A stretch of 64,000 nt of DNA from Phaeodactylum tricornutum CCAP 1055/1 (taxonomy: Eukaryota > Bacillariophyta > Bacillariophyceae > Surirellales > Neidiaceae): the NCBI RefSeq assembly GCF_000150955.2, contig NC_011674.1:971083-1035082 (forward strand). Direction: 5' to 3'. The translations under genes and the position numbers were made by a program. The notes below the pieces were generated by a model, which was not told the origin of the DNA, made no database searches, and saw nothing but the letters and a program-made list of their open reading frames with translations. The first letter of the stretch is position 1; the number at the start of each line of letters is the position of its first letter. Of the stretch, positions 1 to 12,167 are shown in pieces.

Positions 1-239
1 CGTCGCTGGACCGCGGCATTCCGGGAACGGAGGACGAGGACGCGTCGGTGGCACGAGCTCGAGCACACGTTGCCGTCCTCGATGAACCTACGGGTGATCG
101 AGTCCCACGCGATACGACGGGAGATCAAGCCGTCTTGGGAGCAGCTGCGGCGCAGGACGGGGTAACGGCCTTTGCCGTGACGGATGAAAGTGGACAACTC
201 GTCCTCGCACGTTTTCAACAGTTTCTCGGACAATTGTGA
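1..239 (+). CDS. 3' end of an unidentified gene (cut by the window edge)
   Basis: An open frame runs from the left edge (first full codon at 3) to a TGA at 237-239, about 78 residues. It is rich in Ala, Asp and Thr and ends in RFQQFLGQL. The first half looks low-complexity and acidic. No family is recognised. It is called coding because the frame is open from the edge, has GC-rich codon use like its neighbours, and stops just before a GT microsatellite that would suit a 3' UTR. The start and most of the protein lie outside the window. Confidence 0.45.
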   Translation, partial: SLDRGIPGTEDEDASVARARAHVAVLDEPTGDRVPRDTTGDQAVLGAAAAQDGVTAFAVTDESGQLVLARFQQFLGQL

Positions 240-245
240 GTACCC

Positions 246-248
<3 letters not shown>

Positions 249-306
<58 letters not shown>
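249..306. repeat. (GT)29 dinucleotide microsatellite
   Basis: Twenty-nine uninterrupted GT units are followed by an imperfect TATATGTATACGTG tail. They lie between the stop of the upstream gene and the MCM6 coding region, so probably in a 3' UTR or intergenic spacer. Length polymorphism between strains is expected for such an array. Confidence 0.97.
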
Positions 307-315
<9 letters not shown>

Positions 316-605
316 TACGTGTGCGCAGTACACTGTACACCTACTTATACACAAAGAGTAGAATAGAGAAAGAATGCGGGCCAGAGCAACCTGTTCGCAG
401 GATCCGTGTGGACGATTACTTTTCGATGTTGCACTGTGTTTCTCTCACAATCGTTTGCGCGCATTGTCTTGTTGGCTTACTCGGGACAATTTGACACAGT
501 GCGGAAACCATTCCCGACGAGAACCATGCGCAACAACAACAACAACAACTGGACGAACCCACACAATCTACCGTGGTCTACCCCTACGCCGAACAAGCCA
601 CACAA

Positions 606-3224
606 ATGGCACGTCGACAGCTCCAGAGACGCACCATTGGACAAGACGACACGGACACCGATGTTGATCCTTCCAACAACAACAGCAACAACTCGGTCTT
701 TTCCAATACTCTCTTTCTCGACTTTCAACACGTCATGGAACAAGACATGGAACTGGCCGAAGCCATACAGTCGGATTACGTTCGCTTCGAACCCTTTCTG
801 CGACAAGCCGTACAAACCTTCGTCCTCGAACTGCATCCGGAATTGGACGATCCCGCATCCCACACCAACCATCATTCCACGCCGCACGCACAGTCACTCC
901 GCAACGCAACATACTTCATCGCCATTCATAACGTACCCGGTTTGCTGCCCGTGCGGGAAGTCCGTACCGACCGTATTGGTAGACTCACTTCCGTCGCCGG
1001 CACCGTTACCCGAACTTCGGAGGTCCGACCCGAACTCCTCGTCGCTACCTTTCGGTGTCAGCAGTGCGGACTCCTCGCCGAACGTATCGCCCAACAGTAC
1101 CACTACACTCGTCCCACTCTCTGTCGAAACCCCCGGTGCGCCAACGCATCACCCCTACTATTTACCCTGGAAACCACCGCTTCCGAATTCGTCGACTGGC
1201 AAAAGCTCCGCGTGCAGGAAAATTCCGACGAAATACCCCCCGGATCCATGCCCCGCTCCATGGACGTCATTGTCCGTAACGAAATGGTGGAGCGCGCCAA
1301 AGCTGGAGACGCCTGCGTTTTCGTCGGCAGCATGGTTGTCATTCCGGACGGATCAGCATTGGCCCGGGCCGGCGAAGCCCCCCGTGCCACCACCCGGCGC
1401 AACGGACCCACCGACGCCGCCGCCGGTGGAGGAGGTGGGGTCCGCGGACTCAAGGCACTCGGTGTTCGGGAACTGACCTACCGTACCTGCTTTGTCGCCA
1501 CCTGTGTCCTCCCTACCGACGCACTAGCCCGCGCCGCCGCCGCACCGTCCGCCACACACCGTACTCACGCCACGGCCGCACTCTTGTTCGGATCCCAAGC
1601 GCTCGAACACCACGAACCGACACCCGAAGAAGTCGTCCTAGAGTTCACCCGGCAGGAACGTAACGAAATTAGGGAAATGAAGTCCAGCTCGCGATTGTAT
1701 CAGGATATGGTGGAAAGTATCTGCCCCACCACCTTTGGACATAAGGAGGTCAAGAAAGGACTCCTCCTCATGTTACTCGGCGGGGTCCACAAAACAACCA
1801 CGGACGGCATCAAACTGCGGGGCGACATTAACGTTTGCGTCGTGGGCGATCCATCCACGGCCAAGTCGCAGTTTCTCAAGTACGTACACGCCTTTCTACC
1901 GTCCCGGGCCGTGTACACGTCCGGCAAGGCCTCTTCCGCCGCCGGTTTGACCGCCGCCGTACAACGCGATCAGGATACCGGCGAATACTGCATCGAAGCG
2001 GGAGCGCTCATGCTGGCGGACAATGGCATTTGCTGCATCGACGAGTTCGACAAGATGGACCCCAACGACCAAGTCGCGATTCACGAAGCCATGGAACAGC
2101 AGACCATTTCCATTACCAAGGCCGGTATTCAAGCCACCTTGAACGCTCGTGCGTCCATTCTGGCAGCGGCCAATCCCATTTACGGACGCTATGACCGGAC
2201 CAAGACGCTCAAGGCCAACGTCGCCTTGTCCGCACCCATTCTGAGTCGCTTCGATCTATTCTTTGTTGTGCTGGACGAGTGCGATCCGGACTCTGATCGA
2301 CGAGTAGCCCAACATATTCTAAAAGTTCACCGCTGTCAGGAAGAAGCCGTCCAACCACCCTACACCAAAGAACAAATGCAACGGTACATACGGTTCGCAC
2401 GGACACTCTATCCCAAGATCACTCCCGAAAGTCAACGCGTTTTGGTAGACTGTTATCGCAAACTTCGGCAAGGGGATACCCTTGGCCGATCCCGCACGGC
2501 CTACCGCATTACTGTACGTCAGCTTGAATCCATGATTCGGCTTTCTGAAGCCATGGCACGCTTGCACTGCGATCCCGAAATCCAGCCCGCCTACGTACGC
2601 GAGGCCTTTCGCCTCCTCAAAACGAGTATCATTCAAGTGGAGACCTCCGATGTTGACGTGGATGACTATGACGACGAAGGGGAACCGGAAGCTGCGGTTT
2701 TGCACGGTGACGATGGCGATGACGACTCGCAGGGCGGTGACCACGGTGGGACTGACACGGCGATGAGGACTTCGGATGACTTCGAAACCCAGCCGCCCCA
2801 GTATCCTGGCGAATATGGCGGAGAATCGGCCCCAGAACGCCCAGGCTCTTCGTCGGAGCCTGTTACAACATCTACTGCTACCGCACATCCCCCGAAGAAA
2901 AAGACCAAGATCAGCTTCGAGGAATACGAAGCGATCGCCAATGCGGTGGCTACCCACTTACGGTCGTTAGAGGGCGAAGACGAGACATCGGAAAGCAAGT
3001 ACCTCAGGTGGAGTGAGGTTGTGACGTGGTACCTGGAACAAATTGAGCAGGACATTGGTGATTCTCTGGAGCATCTGGAAGAAATGCGCAAAAAGATCAA
3101 TCTTGTAATTCGTCGGTTGGTTAACACCGATATGGTTCTGATGACAGTTGGGGATCCGCCGCGGAATAAAAAGGCGGAGCAATCGACCGTTCTAGCGGTG
3201 CATCCAAACTACGTCACGAATTAA
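606..3224 (+). CDS. MCM6: MCM6, replicative helicase subunit
   Basis: Subunit of the hexameric MCM2-7 helicase that is loaded at origins and unwinds DNA in the nucleus. The N-terminal domain has a four-cysteine zinc finger (CQQC...CRNPRC, about nt 1057-1150), then the MCM6-typical stretch FVDWQKLRVQENSDEIPPGS. The AAA+ core has Walker A GDPSTAKSQ (about nt 1846-1872), Walker B CIDEFDKMD, and the arginine finger LSRFDLFF. An acidic linker follows, and the C-terminus ends in a winged-helix segment closing HPNYV, as in other MCM6 proteins. The first in-frame ATG is at 606 (872 residues). The frame is open back to 495, with a (CAA)n run coding for six Gln. A small 5' exon is therefore possible, for example ATG at 374 with an intron 406-499 whose donor is weak. 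Family assignment is firm; the N-terminus is not. Confidence 0.95.
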   Translation: MARRQLQRRTIGQDDTDTDVDPSNNNSNNSVFSNTLFLDFQHVMEQDMELAEAIQSDYVRFEPFLRQAVQTFVLELHPELDDPASHTNHHSTPHAQSLRNATYFIAIHNVPGLLPVREVRTDRIGRLTSVAGTVTRTSEVRPELLVATFRCQQCGLLAERIAQQYHYTRPTLCRNPRCANASPLLFTLETTASEFVDWQKLRVQENSDEIPPGSMPRSMDVIVRNEMVERAKAGDACVFVGSMVVIPDGSALARAGEAPRATTRRNGPTDAAAGGGGGVRGLKALGVRELTYRTCFVATCVLPTDALARAAAAPSATHRTHATAALLFGSQALEHHEPTPEEVVLEFTRQERNEIREMKSSSRLYQDMVESICPTTFGHKEVKKGLLLMLLGGVHKTTTDGIKLRGDINVCVVGDPSTAKSQFLKYVHAFLPSRAVYTSGKASSAAGLTAAVQRDQDTGEYCIEAGALMLADNGICCIDEFDKMDPNDQVAIHEAMEQQTISITKAGIQATLNARASILAAANPIYGRYDRTKTLKANVALSAPILSRFDLFFVVLDECDPDSDRRVAQHILKVHRCQEEAVQPPYTKEQMQRYIRFARTLYPKITPESQRVLVDCYRKLRQGDTLGRSRTAYRITVRQLESMIRLSEAMARLHCDPEIQPAYVREAFRLLKTSIIQVETSDVDVDDYDDEGEPEAAVLHGDDGDDDSQGGDHGGTDTAMRTSDDFETQPPQYPGEYGGESAPERPGSSSEPVTTSTATAHPPKKKTKISFEEYEAIANAVATHLRSLEGEDETSESKYLRWSEVVTWYLEQIEQDIGDSLEHLEEMRKKINLVIRRLVNTDMVLMTVGDPPRNKKAEQSTVLAVHPNYVTN

Positions 3225-3478
3225 TGGAGCCGATGCACTGTTGGCAGCGTGTGTCGCGGGGGTCGAACATAGGGACACGGCGGCCTCTCTGACCAGCGCC
3301 GTTAGAGTTAAATTGAAAGCTACAAGCAGGTCCTGTAGGCTACTATTTTTTGGCAGAATCGAGAATGAAAACGAGTACTCCACTTTTTGGATAAGCTATA
3401 CTTACTACGTAGAAGGTGGTTCTGGGAAAGATGGTATCGATCCGCCCGTAGAAAAACGATACACGCTATTCTAGCCTT

Positions 3479-4618
3479 TTACATGAGAATGTCTCCGAGA
3501 TATTCTCGTGCGCCTTCCCCTCGTCCACGCGCTGCCTTTGGGGAAGCAAATTTGAGAGACGATTTGCTCTTCATGGATTTGATGATACCGCCGGGTTGTT
3601 CGTTGGGATCGGCCCCACCCTTGTACAGGGCTTCCCCAACCCATACCGAGTTGAAGCCTTGATCCCGAACCGACCAAGCATCCTCAATCTCTTGCAGTTG
3701 CTGGTCATTATTGGCAAGGATGTTGGCAATTTTGCAAACTTGCTGTCCTTCCGGAATGACGAGTCCATCGACGGCGGCCACCATATCCTCTACCGTTCCC
3801 AGATGCAAGATACTGAGCATTCGAGCCCCGCTATCGATTGCGGTTTGCGCTTCTTCCTTGGAAGACACGGCCACAATAGCTTCCAGGTCCACAGCCTTGG
3901 TTGCTTTGAGAAGGACTTTGGTTTGTTCAACACCGAGGGTAGGTAAATTGAGAACGAGTGCGGCACATCCGTAGGCGGCGGAGCGCGCCACCTGCAGTTC
4001 GTCCACAATCAGGTCGTTGTTAATGACCGGCAAAGGTCCCGGGACTTCCATTTTGGCTCGTCGCTGTTCTTCCACAAAGTGTCGGATGTCATCGTAGTCG
4101 CAACCCCCCATGCGTGGATCGGCCATGACGGCAATGGCCGACGCACCGTACTCGCGAAAGGAGGGGGAGAGCAATTCCGGTACATGCATTTCGTGAATAA
4201 GTCCGGTTGGATTGAATCCGCACTTGCGCTTGTATTCGGCAATCACCGTAATGGTTCCCTTGCGACGAGTCAACGATTCTTGCAAGGGACCCACAACTTG
4301 ATCGGCCAACGTTTCATCGTTGATCGTTGCCAGGTTTTCCTTGAGTAGATTGTACTTTTCCATAACGTGCTCTTCAACGCCACTTTCAATGTATTTCCGG
4401 AGTTCTTGTTCTTTGGCTTTCTTTACGAGCGCACCAACGGCACAGAGCGAGGTGGAAGAAGATACCGTGTGTGGTGTACATGGCCGTACGGATATAAAAG
4501 ACGTGGTAACAGTGCTAGCGACGGTAGAAGGAACAAACGCAAACGACGCCGAAAAGCACGTCCAAGAAACGGCTGCCAACAAAGCGCTCGTGCTCGACAG
4601 GGAATATCGCATATTCAT
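3479..4618 (-). CDS. Plastid-targeted indole-3-glycerol-phosphate synthase-like protein lacking catalytic residues
   Basis: A TIM-barrel protein of the tryptophan-pathway IGPS family. The preferred start is the ATG ending at 4618, because it directly precedes a hydrophobic signal segment (ALLAAVSWTCFSASFAF) with a phenylalanine cleavage motif typical of diatom plastid preproteins. An 18-residue extension from 4672 would spoil it. IGPS-like landmarks are VIAEYKR (beta-1), PVINNDLIVDE (beta-3), a GAR segment (beta-5/6) and the phosphate-binding end VWVGEALYKGGADP. In true IGPS, beta-3 reads V-L-x-K-D-F and carries the catalytic lysine; here it is N-N-D. The expected Glu in V-E-V-H and the Asn and Ser of the later strands are also absent. 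I infer a pseudoenzyme or a changed function. The gene is convergent with MCM6. Confidence 0.75.
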   Translation of the reverse strand: MNMRYSLSSTSALLAAVSWTCFSASFAFVPSTVASTVTTSFISVRPCTPHTVSSSTSLCAVGALVKKAKEQELRKYIESGVEEHVMEKYNLLKENLATINDETLADQVVGPLQESLTRRKGTITVIAEYKRKCGFNPTGLIHEMHVPELLSPSFREYGASAIAVMADPRMGGCDYDDIRHFVEEQRRAKMEVPGPLPVINNDLIVDELQVARSAAYGCAALVLNLPTLGVEQTKVLLKATKAVDLEAIVAVSSKEEAQTAIDSGARMLSILHLGTVEDMVAAVDGLVIPEGQQVCKIANILANNDQQLQEIEDAWSVRDQGFNSVWVGEALYKGGADPNEQPGGIIKSMKSKSSLKFASPKAARGRGEGAREYLGDILM

Positions 4619-7145
<2,527 letters not shown>

Positions 7146-7363
7146 AACCTATTTTCTTCACTGTCCCAACCCAACAACTTTGGTGTTACAAATGAAGCTA
7201 GAGCTACCCAGCTCTACTAATGGTAAATAGTGGACGGGAAAGAATACACAATTGGGCTTTTCTTTGAAAGATGGGTGGATTTTAGAAAATCCGGTTTTTG
7301 GATTGATGTGAATTTCTGGGAAATCACGATCGTGAAATTTTTTTCACTGGTTAGCTCTCTATT

Positions 7364-7714
7364 TTACGAACTGGAGAACTTGGTAACAGCCTTGGTTCCT
7401 TCCGAGACGGCATGCTTGGCGAGTTCACCGGGAAGCATGAGACGAACAGCGGTCTGGATTTCACGACTACTGAGCGTCGCCTTCTTGTTGTAAGTAGCCA
7501 GCTTACCGGCTTCGGTAGCAATACGTTCAAAGATATCGTTAATGAAGGAGTTCATGATAGACATACCCTTCTTGGAAATACCGGTATCCGGGTGGACCTG
7601 CTTGAGGACCTTGTAAATGTAAGAACTGTACGTCTCCGTACGCTTCTTCGATTTGGTGCCGGTAGCCGCCTTCTTGGGCGCCTTGGCGGATTGCTTGGAC
7701 GGGGTCTTGGCCAT
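7364..7714 (-). CDS. H2B: Histone H2B
   Basis: A core nucleosome histone of 116 residues, intronless. It has a basic Lys/Ala/Pro tail ([19 protein letters not shown]), then the histone fold with [36 protein letters not shown] and the C-terminal helix ending [22 protein letters not shown]. The start at 7714 is set by the conserved tail; the longer open frame to 7849 is 5' leader. No partner H2A gene is in the window. Confidence 0.97.
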   Translation of the reverse strand: MAKTPSKQSAKAPKKAATGTKSKKRTETYSSYIYKVLKQVHPDTGISKKGMSIMNSFINDIFERIATEAGKLATYNKKATLSSREIQTAVRLMLPGELAKHAVSEGTKAVTKFSSS

Positions 7715-8296
7715 TTTGACTGAGAACGGGGACAATACGGGGACGTTCGAAATTTGTGAGAATACGGAGCGTCGGCTACCAACGCGGTGCGGAGAGATCC
7801 CCGGCGACGCGGAAATTGGTACCATCCACGTAGGATTTGAACGGAACAAACTTGGCGCAGTATCGAGTCCACATACGACAAAAATCGGGCGCGGGCACTA
7901 ACCTAGTCCGTGACTTACTGTTCTGCTCACGACTCTAGACACGATCTCGGCTGGCTTCCCACCAGCGAGTCGCATCAACGTTGAATCACGGTGTCGTCTA
8001 GTGTCGCCAGGAAGGCCCGTCCCGCTCGCTCACCGTCCCGGAACCGTCCATCGAGTTTTTTTGTCACACCGGTGCACACTTTTTCGCGCAATTGACAGTG
8101 AATCGGCGAGACGATCACTTATATTACCTGTGACCAATCTACGAACTGTTTTCCAGGAACCGTCGTAACGAAACAGGAATTGAGAAGACGCAACCATTGT
8201 TCGCGAACACCGTTTTTACGCGGGAAGCAACTCCGAACAGCACATTTTGGCTAACTTTGGTTGCAGTTGGTGGGGCACATAAAGTCGTCCGAAGTA
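7715..8296. promoter_or_regulatory. Divergent intergenic region upstream of H2B
   Basis: About 580 nt between two divergent starts. It holds CTTACTGTTC near 7914 and TTGACAGTGAA at 8092-8102. No other gene is supported. Confidence 0.35.
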
Positions 8297-8968
8297 ATGG
8301 CGTCTCGAGACTTGGCGAGTCACGGCAGTGGTTGGATACCCTTCGGTCTCTTTCGCAAGAAAAAGCTCAAAATTGCCCTGCTAATAGTCCACACAGAGGC
8401 CCGGTACTTTGAGATACTGACGGTGGAAATGGACGCCAAAAAGGCGCTGGTTGCAGATATTCTGGAAGAAATTGCGAGGCACGCGAAAAGGAAAGAAATC
8501 CGTGAACGACTCTACATGGGGCTCTGCAACCACCAAGGGGAAGCCTGGACAAAATCCCAGCTATTATCGACATGTACGAAAGGAAATGAGGTACTGCTCG
8601 CTATACCCGACGGATCTTCCGCCCAAGAATGTATACGAGAGGCGACTCCGGTGTTGAGGCAAGCGCAGATTTGGCGAGCTATATCTACGGTATGTGCTAG
8701 ATGAGGTTCAAACATGCTGTGATTCCCTACTTGGACTGTTTCATGCCCCGACAACACTCTCACCGATACTGCTTTTGCTTACCTGCTGAAGTATTTACAC
8801 AATGCGCCTACTATTTGGAGTGCCAATGATTCGGTGGGTACAGCTGTCTCGACGGATGATACCGTCGAGACGCTTTCGGATGACACCAGTTTTCACTTCC
8901 AGATTTCCCGAGCTTTTCCACTACCACCATCGTCGACGATTGGAGCTCGTATGGGTCGCGTATACTGA
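8297..8968 (+). CDS. Conserved-looking unknown, two exons, possible beta-grasp fold
   Basis: Exon 1 is 8297-8689 and exon 2 is 8792-8968, joined by a 102-nt GT(ATGT)...AG intron (8690-8791). The join is phase 0 and opens a clean frame of 189 residues; without it the protein would stop eight bases into the intron. The N-terminal half (KLKIALLIVHTEARYFEILT, then LVADILEEIARHAKRKEIRE and NEVLLAIPDGSSAQECI) has the strand-strand-helix-strand pattern of a small ubiquitin-like/beta-grasp domain. I recognise no named family. The C-terminal exon is Ser/Thr/Asp-rich and probably disordered. The intron is predicted by eye only. Confidence 0.55.
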
Positions 8969-9335
8969 CCATTTGAGGCTACCCGATCACGAAACCTTTG
9001 ACAACGAGCAACAAATGTACTGGTGAACGTGTCCATAGATAGAGCATACGTTCCCTTTTCCGAGAAAAATTCCAAAGTAACGACAAGATCGGTATAGGGA
9101 CGGATCATTCCCGCTCAGAAAGGTTCTCGTCAGTGAGAGCTCGAAATCGGACGACACACCAAAGGCGCAATCGTTCGCAAGCCCTTTCGGTAGAACGACT
9201 TTACTACACTTCTTCTTACATCACGTGCACTTTTTTCAATCGTGCAAGCTACTCGATGTAGCTGAATAGACTGTTCTCATTCTGAAAAGAGTAAAGTGTA
9301 ATTGTTTTGCAAATTATATCAGTCTGTTGTTATTT
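8969..9335. other. Convergent 3' spacer
   Basis: About 365 nt between two gene ends. It is AT-rich after 9200. Nothing beyond probable 3' UTRs is seen. Confidence 0.3.
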
Positions 9336-11300
9336 CTAAAGTCGCGTAATGTCTCGTCCAAACAATCGACGCTTGGTCCAGTCATTCATCACGAGCAGTC
9401 GGTTGCGCCAACTCACTTGCTTGGTCAAGTAGACACTGCGCCACAACGCGTTGCCGAGTTTGCCCTTGCCCTGGACCGAAGCACCATCCGGCACGGGTGT
9501 CACCTGCGCCAAAGCAGAACCCCCACCAGTATAAGCTAAAATGCCCAAATTCAAGAATTGGAACGGTTTGGCGTATTCGTAGTTATTCGACGCAAATGCA
9601 GCAATCGCGTCGGAAAAGCTGGTTTGTGTCCGGGCGGGGTCTTTCCGCGGTGGCGGGAAGATGCCATCTTCAGTCAGAGCCGGCGTGAACTCAAACTTTT
9701 TGTTCAAAAGCTTGGCCAAATATTCCCCCTGCTGTGAGGCTACTTGCGCCGTCGCTGGAAGCTGCTGCTGGAACATGCATGAGCAATCACCAAAGGACAG
9801 TACTTTGCCTTGACCGCCAATGGCCCGCATCCAGCAATCCACAGCGACACGTCCCCGTGCAACGGCTTGTGCCGACGCTTGTTCATCGCCGAGACTTTCA
9901 ATCAACTGCAGTGTCAGAGGAATCGGACCATTGCCAGCTGCCCAAACAGCGATACCGTACGGAATTTCTTGGCCATTGTTCAGTAAAATACGATCCTCCT
10001 TGACTTCCTTGACGGAAGCTTCCAACAAGAGTTCTGTCATTTGAAAATTGGGCGGCAGTAACTTCGCTACTTTGGGGTCCGAAATCATGGTAGGACGCTT
10101 CAGCTGGGCAATGGCTTCTTGCTGGAGCTCTTTGTCGAAAGGCGCCAAAACCATCGGCGACGCTTCAATGACCTTGATGCGCACGTACTGGAGAAGCTTC
10201 GGATAGTACTTGGGGCCGTCTTCCTCAACAAAATCACGCAGCTCGGCGGCAAACTCGATCCCGGTAGGACCAGCACCAATCACCGCAAAAGTAAGGTTGC
10301 GAATTCTCTCTTCGTCAGAAAGACCCGGTAAGTTAGCTCGTTCAAAGCAGTTGATGATGGAGGTTCGTACGCGACGTGCGTCTTCAACCTGTCGCAAATA
10401 GTTGCAGTATTCCTTGACTCCAGGAATGCCAAACGTGTTGGTTTGAGCTCCCACCGCCACTACGAGACGATCGTATTGAACGCTGAAATCTTGGATATCA
10501 CAACTATTGCCTTCGCAAATGACGGACTCGCAGGTGACTGTGTTTGTTTTCGTATCAATGTTCGTGGCGGTGGCCTCCAAGAAATTGGCTTGCGGATTGA
10601 TCGCCCGGATGGGTTCAGTAATGGAACGGTATTCCACTGTACCGACACTGGCACCAGCGAGCATCGGGGTGAAAAGAAAGTAATTTCGGGGAGAAATGAC
10701 GGTAACATCGTACAGGTCGGTGTCGATTTCTTTCAATAGAGAAGCCGAGCCCCAGCCTGTCCCGAGAACCACGACTCGCTCCTTTTGTCCCACGCTTCCG
10801 TTGACGTCACTGGTAGAAGTGGCCGCTCCCGTTTCGGCGGTGCGTTGGAAGGATTTGGCAATATCGTGCACGGTTCCTTCCAAGAATTCAACGCCTTTTT
10901 CTGCCAAAAAGAGCGGGTACGCCCTCGGTTTGGTCATGCGCTTCATGCGCGAGTACATGTCGGTGTAGTCCGTCTTGACGTCGGTCTCCTCGGCTGCTAC
11001 CGCATCCGAAGTGCCCATGCGCTCCAACAATTCTCCGTCCGCTACGGCATACTGTGCTTCATCCTCTACGAGAGAATTCCGCTCCGCAATCTCCCGACGG
11101 AGTTCTTCTGGCTTTTTCTGGGTGGACGCGGCGAGACTGGTAGTGCTCCTCGAGCGCGACACAAAGTGTTTGGCGGCTGAGGACTTTCCAGTCGTGGCAG
11201 GGGTAGCCCAACGAGAACTCTGTGTTGGCTTGGGGAAGGCGTAGGCGTGAGTAGTGACAATGAGCTGTAGAAGCACGAATGCGGTAGATTCCCACTTCAT
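9336..11300 (-). CDS. Type-II NAD(P)H dehydrogenase, plastid-targeted
   Basis: A single-subunit, non-proton-pumping NAD(P)H:quinone oxidoreductase of 654 residues. The N-terminus is a signal peptide ending AYAF-PKP, the diatom plastid motif, followed by a Ser/Thr/Arg-rich transit segment. The first dinucleotide fold is VVVLGTGWGSASLLKEID (about 176-193, FAD). The second is FAVIGAGPTGIEFAAEL (about 338-354, NAD(P)H). AVWAAGNGP and a C-terminal GDC motif (LSFGDCSCM) follow, with FQFLNLGILAYTGGGSAL near the end as in NDH-2 membrane-binding regions. It probably feeds electrons to plastoquinone in chlororespiration; that is inference from targeting. Family assignment is firm. Confidence 0.92.
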   Translation of the reverse strand: MKWESTAFVLLQLIVTTHAYAFPKPTQSSRWATPATTGKSSAAKHFVSRSRSTTSLAASTQKKPEELRREIAERNSLVEDEAQYAVADGELLERMGTSDAVAAEETDVKTDYTDMYSRMKRMTKPRAYPLFLAEKGVEFLEGTVHDIAKSFQRTAETGAATSTSDVNGSVGQKERVVVLGTGWGSASLLKEIDTDLYDVTVISPRNYFLFTPMLAGASVGTVEYRSITEPIRAINPQANFLEATATNIDTKTNTVTCESVICEGNSCDIQDFSVQYDRLVVAVGAQTNTFGIPGVKEYCNYLRQVEDARRVRTSIINCFERANLPGLSDEERIRNLTFAVIGAGPTGIEFAAELRDFVEEDGPKYYPKLLQYVRIKVIEASPMVLAPFDKELQQEAIAQLKRPTMISDPKVAKLLPPNFQMTELLLEASVKEVKEDRILLNNGQEIPYGIAVWAAGNGPIPLTLQLIESLGDEQASAQAVARGRVAVDCWMRAIGGQGKVLSFGDCSCMFQQQLPATAQVASQQGEYLAKLLNKKFEFTPALTEDGIFPPPRKDPARTQTSFSDAIAAFASNNYEYAKPFQFLNLGILAYTGGGSALAQVTPVPDGASVQGKGKLGNALWRSVYLTKQVSWRNRLLVMNDWTKRRLFGRDITRL

Positions 11301-12167
11301 CTTGATGCGGAAGTTGTCGTGGAGAAGTAAAGAGTCTAGAAAGTGGTGTTGAGTTCGTTGGAATGCGAAAAGGTAAACACTTGAGAGTTCAGAACTTGCT
11401 ATCCCTCGCGTTTTTGTTCTTCGGTGATGTTTATCGATCCAGTTGGTTGCTGATTAGATGCTGTATGAGCAAGCGATGAAAGAGATTTGGGTCCGAACGT
11501 CTGCTCTACTGGATACCTGCCTGTTGGTTTGGTAGCCAATGCAGTGACTTGTGAGTGAGACTTTTATACTCTTGTGCGAGACTTTATGTGGTGAATAAGG
11601 CGTATTCGCTTTTTCGCAAATTCGAGTGGACTGGAAACCGAACCGGTGCTACCCTTTGCTATTCCTATTGTGACTAACGAATGGTAAAAGAAGGTCACTA
11701 CAAACCGTTGTCGTCGCTCATCGTCGTCGGCCGTAAAGGCAGACGTGGGGTGGTTTCCCACGAGCGAACGACCAAGATACGGAATGCGAACGGTAGGATT
11801 TACCGTTAGCGGAGAACGGACTGACTGACAGTGACCATCCCGGACGCGAACACGTACGACGATTCTACGAAATCGCCAGCCCAGGTTCTCCATAATATCC
11901 GGGTCTCGGTACAGCGGCCGAACGCCGACAGTTCGGTACTCCCCCGTAGATCACCTCTTCGTTTGTTCACGATGGTACAGGACTGGCTAGAGACGACCAA
12001 TCCACAGTCGCTTCCCATCTCGCCACGACTTTTGTCACGTTTTGGGGACTAACTGTAACATAAGTGCAAACGGTGAGGGTGTCAAGAGACTTACTGTCTA
12101 CCCGTAAATTATGTCAGTTGTAGGCCAGCAACACTTTTTTACCGCTTTGACCGACTAATTCTGTTCA
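11301..12167. promoter_or_regulatory. Divergent intergenic region, no supported gene
   Basis: About 870 nt between two divergent starts. Several short ORFs overlap on both strands but none has recognisable domains or a favoured start. CTGACAGTGACC near 11825, CTAACTGTAAC near 12050 and CTTACTGTC near 12090 match the motif seen upstream of other genes. Confidence 0.35.

Noticed and set aside
406-1476. 356-residue ORF overlapping MCM6 in another frame
   Set aside because: Ser/Pro/Thr-rich shadow of a GC-rich gene; no domain and MCM6 explains the sequence.
11564-11893. 109-residue minus-strand ORF in the spacer upstream of the NAD(P)H dehydrogenase
   Set aside because: Basic low-information sequence with no domain, overlapping other frames; not supported as a gene.
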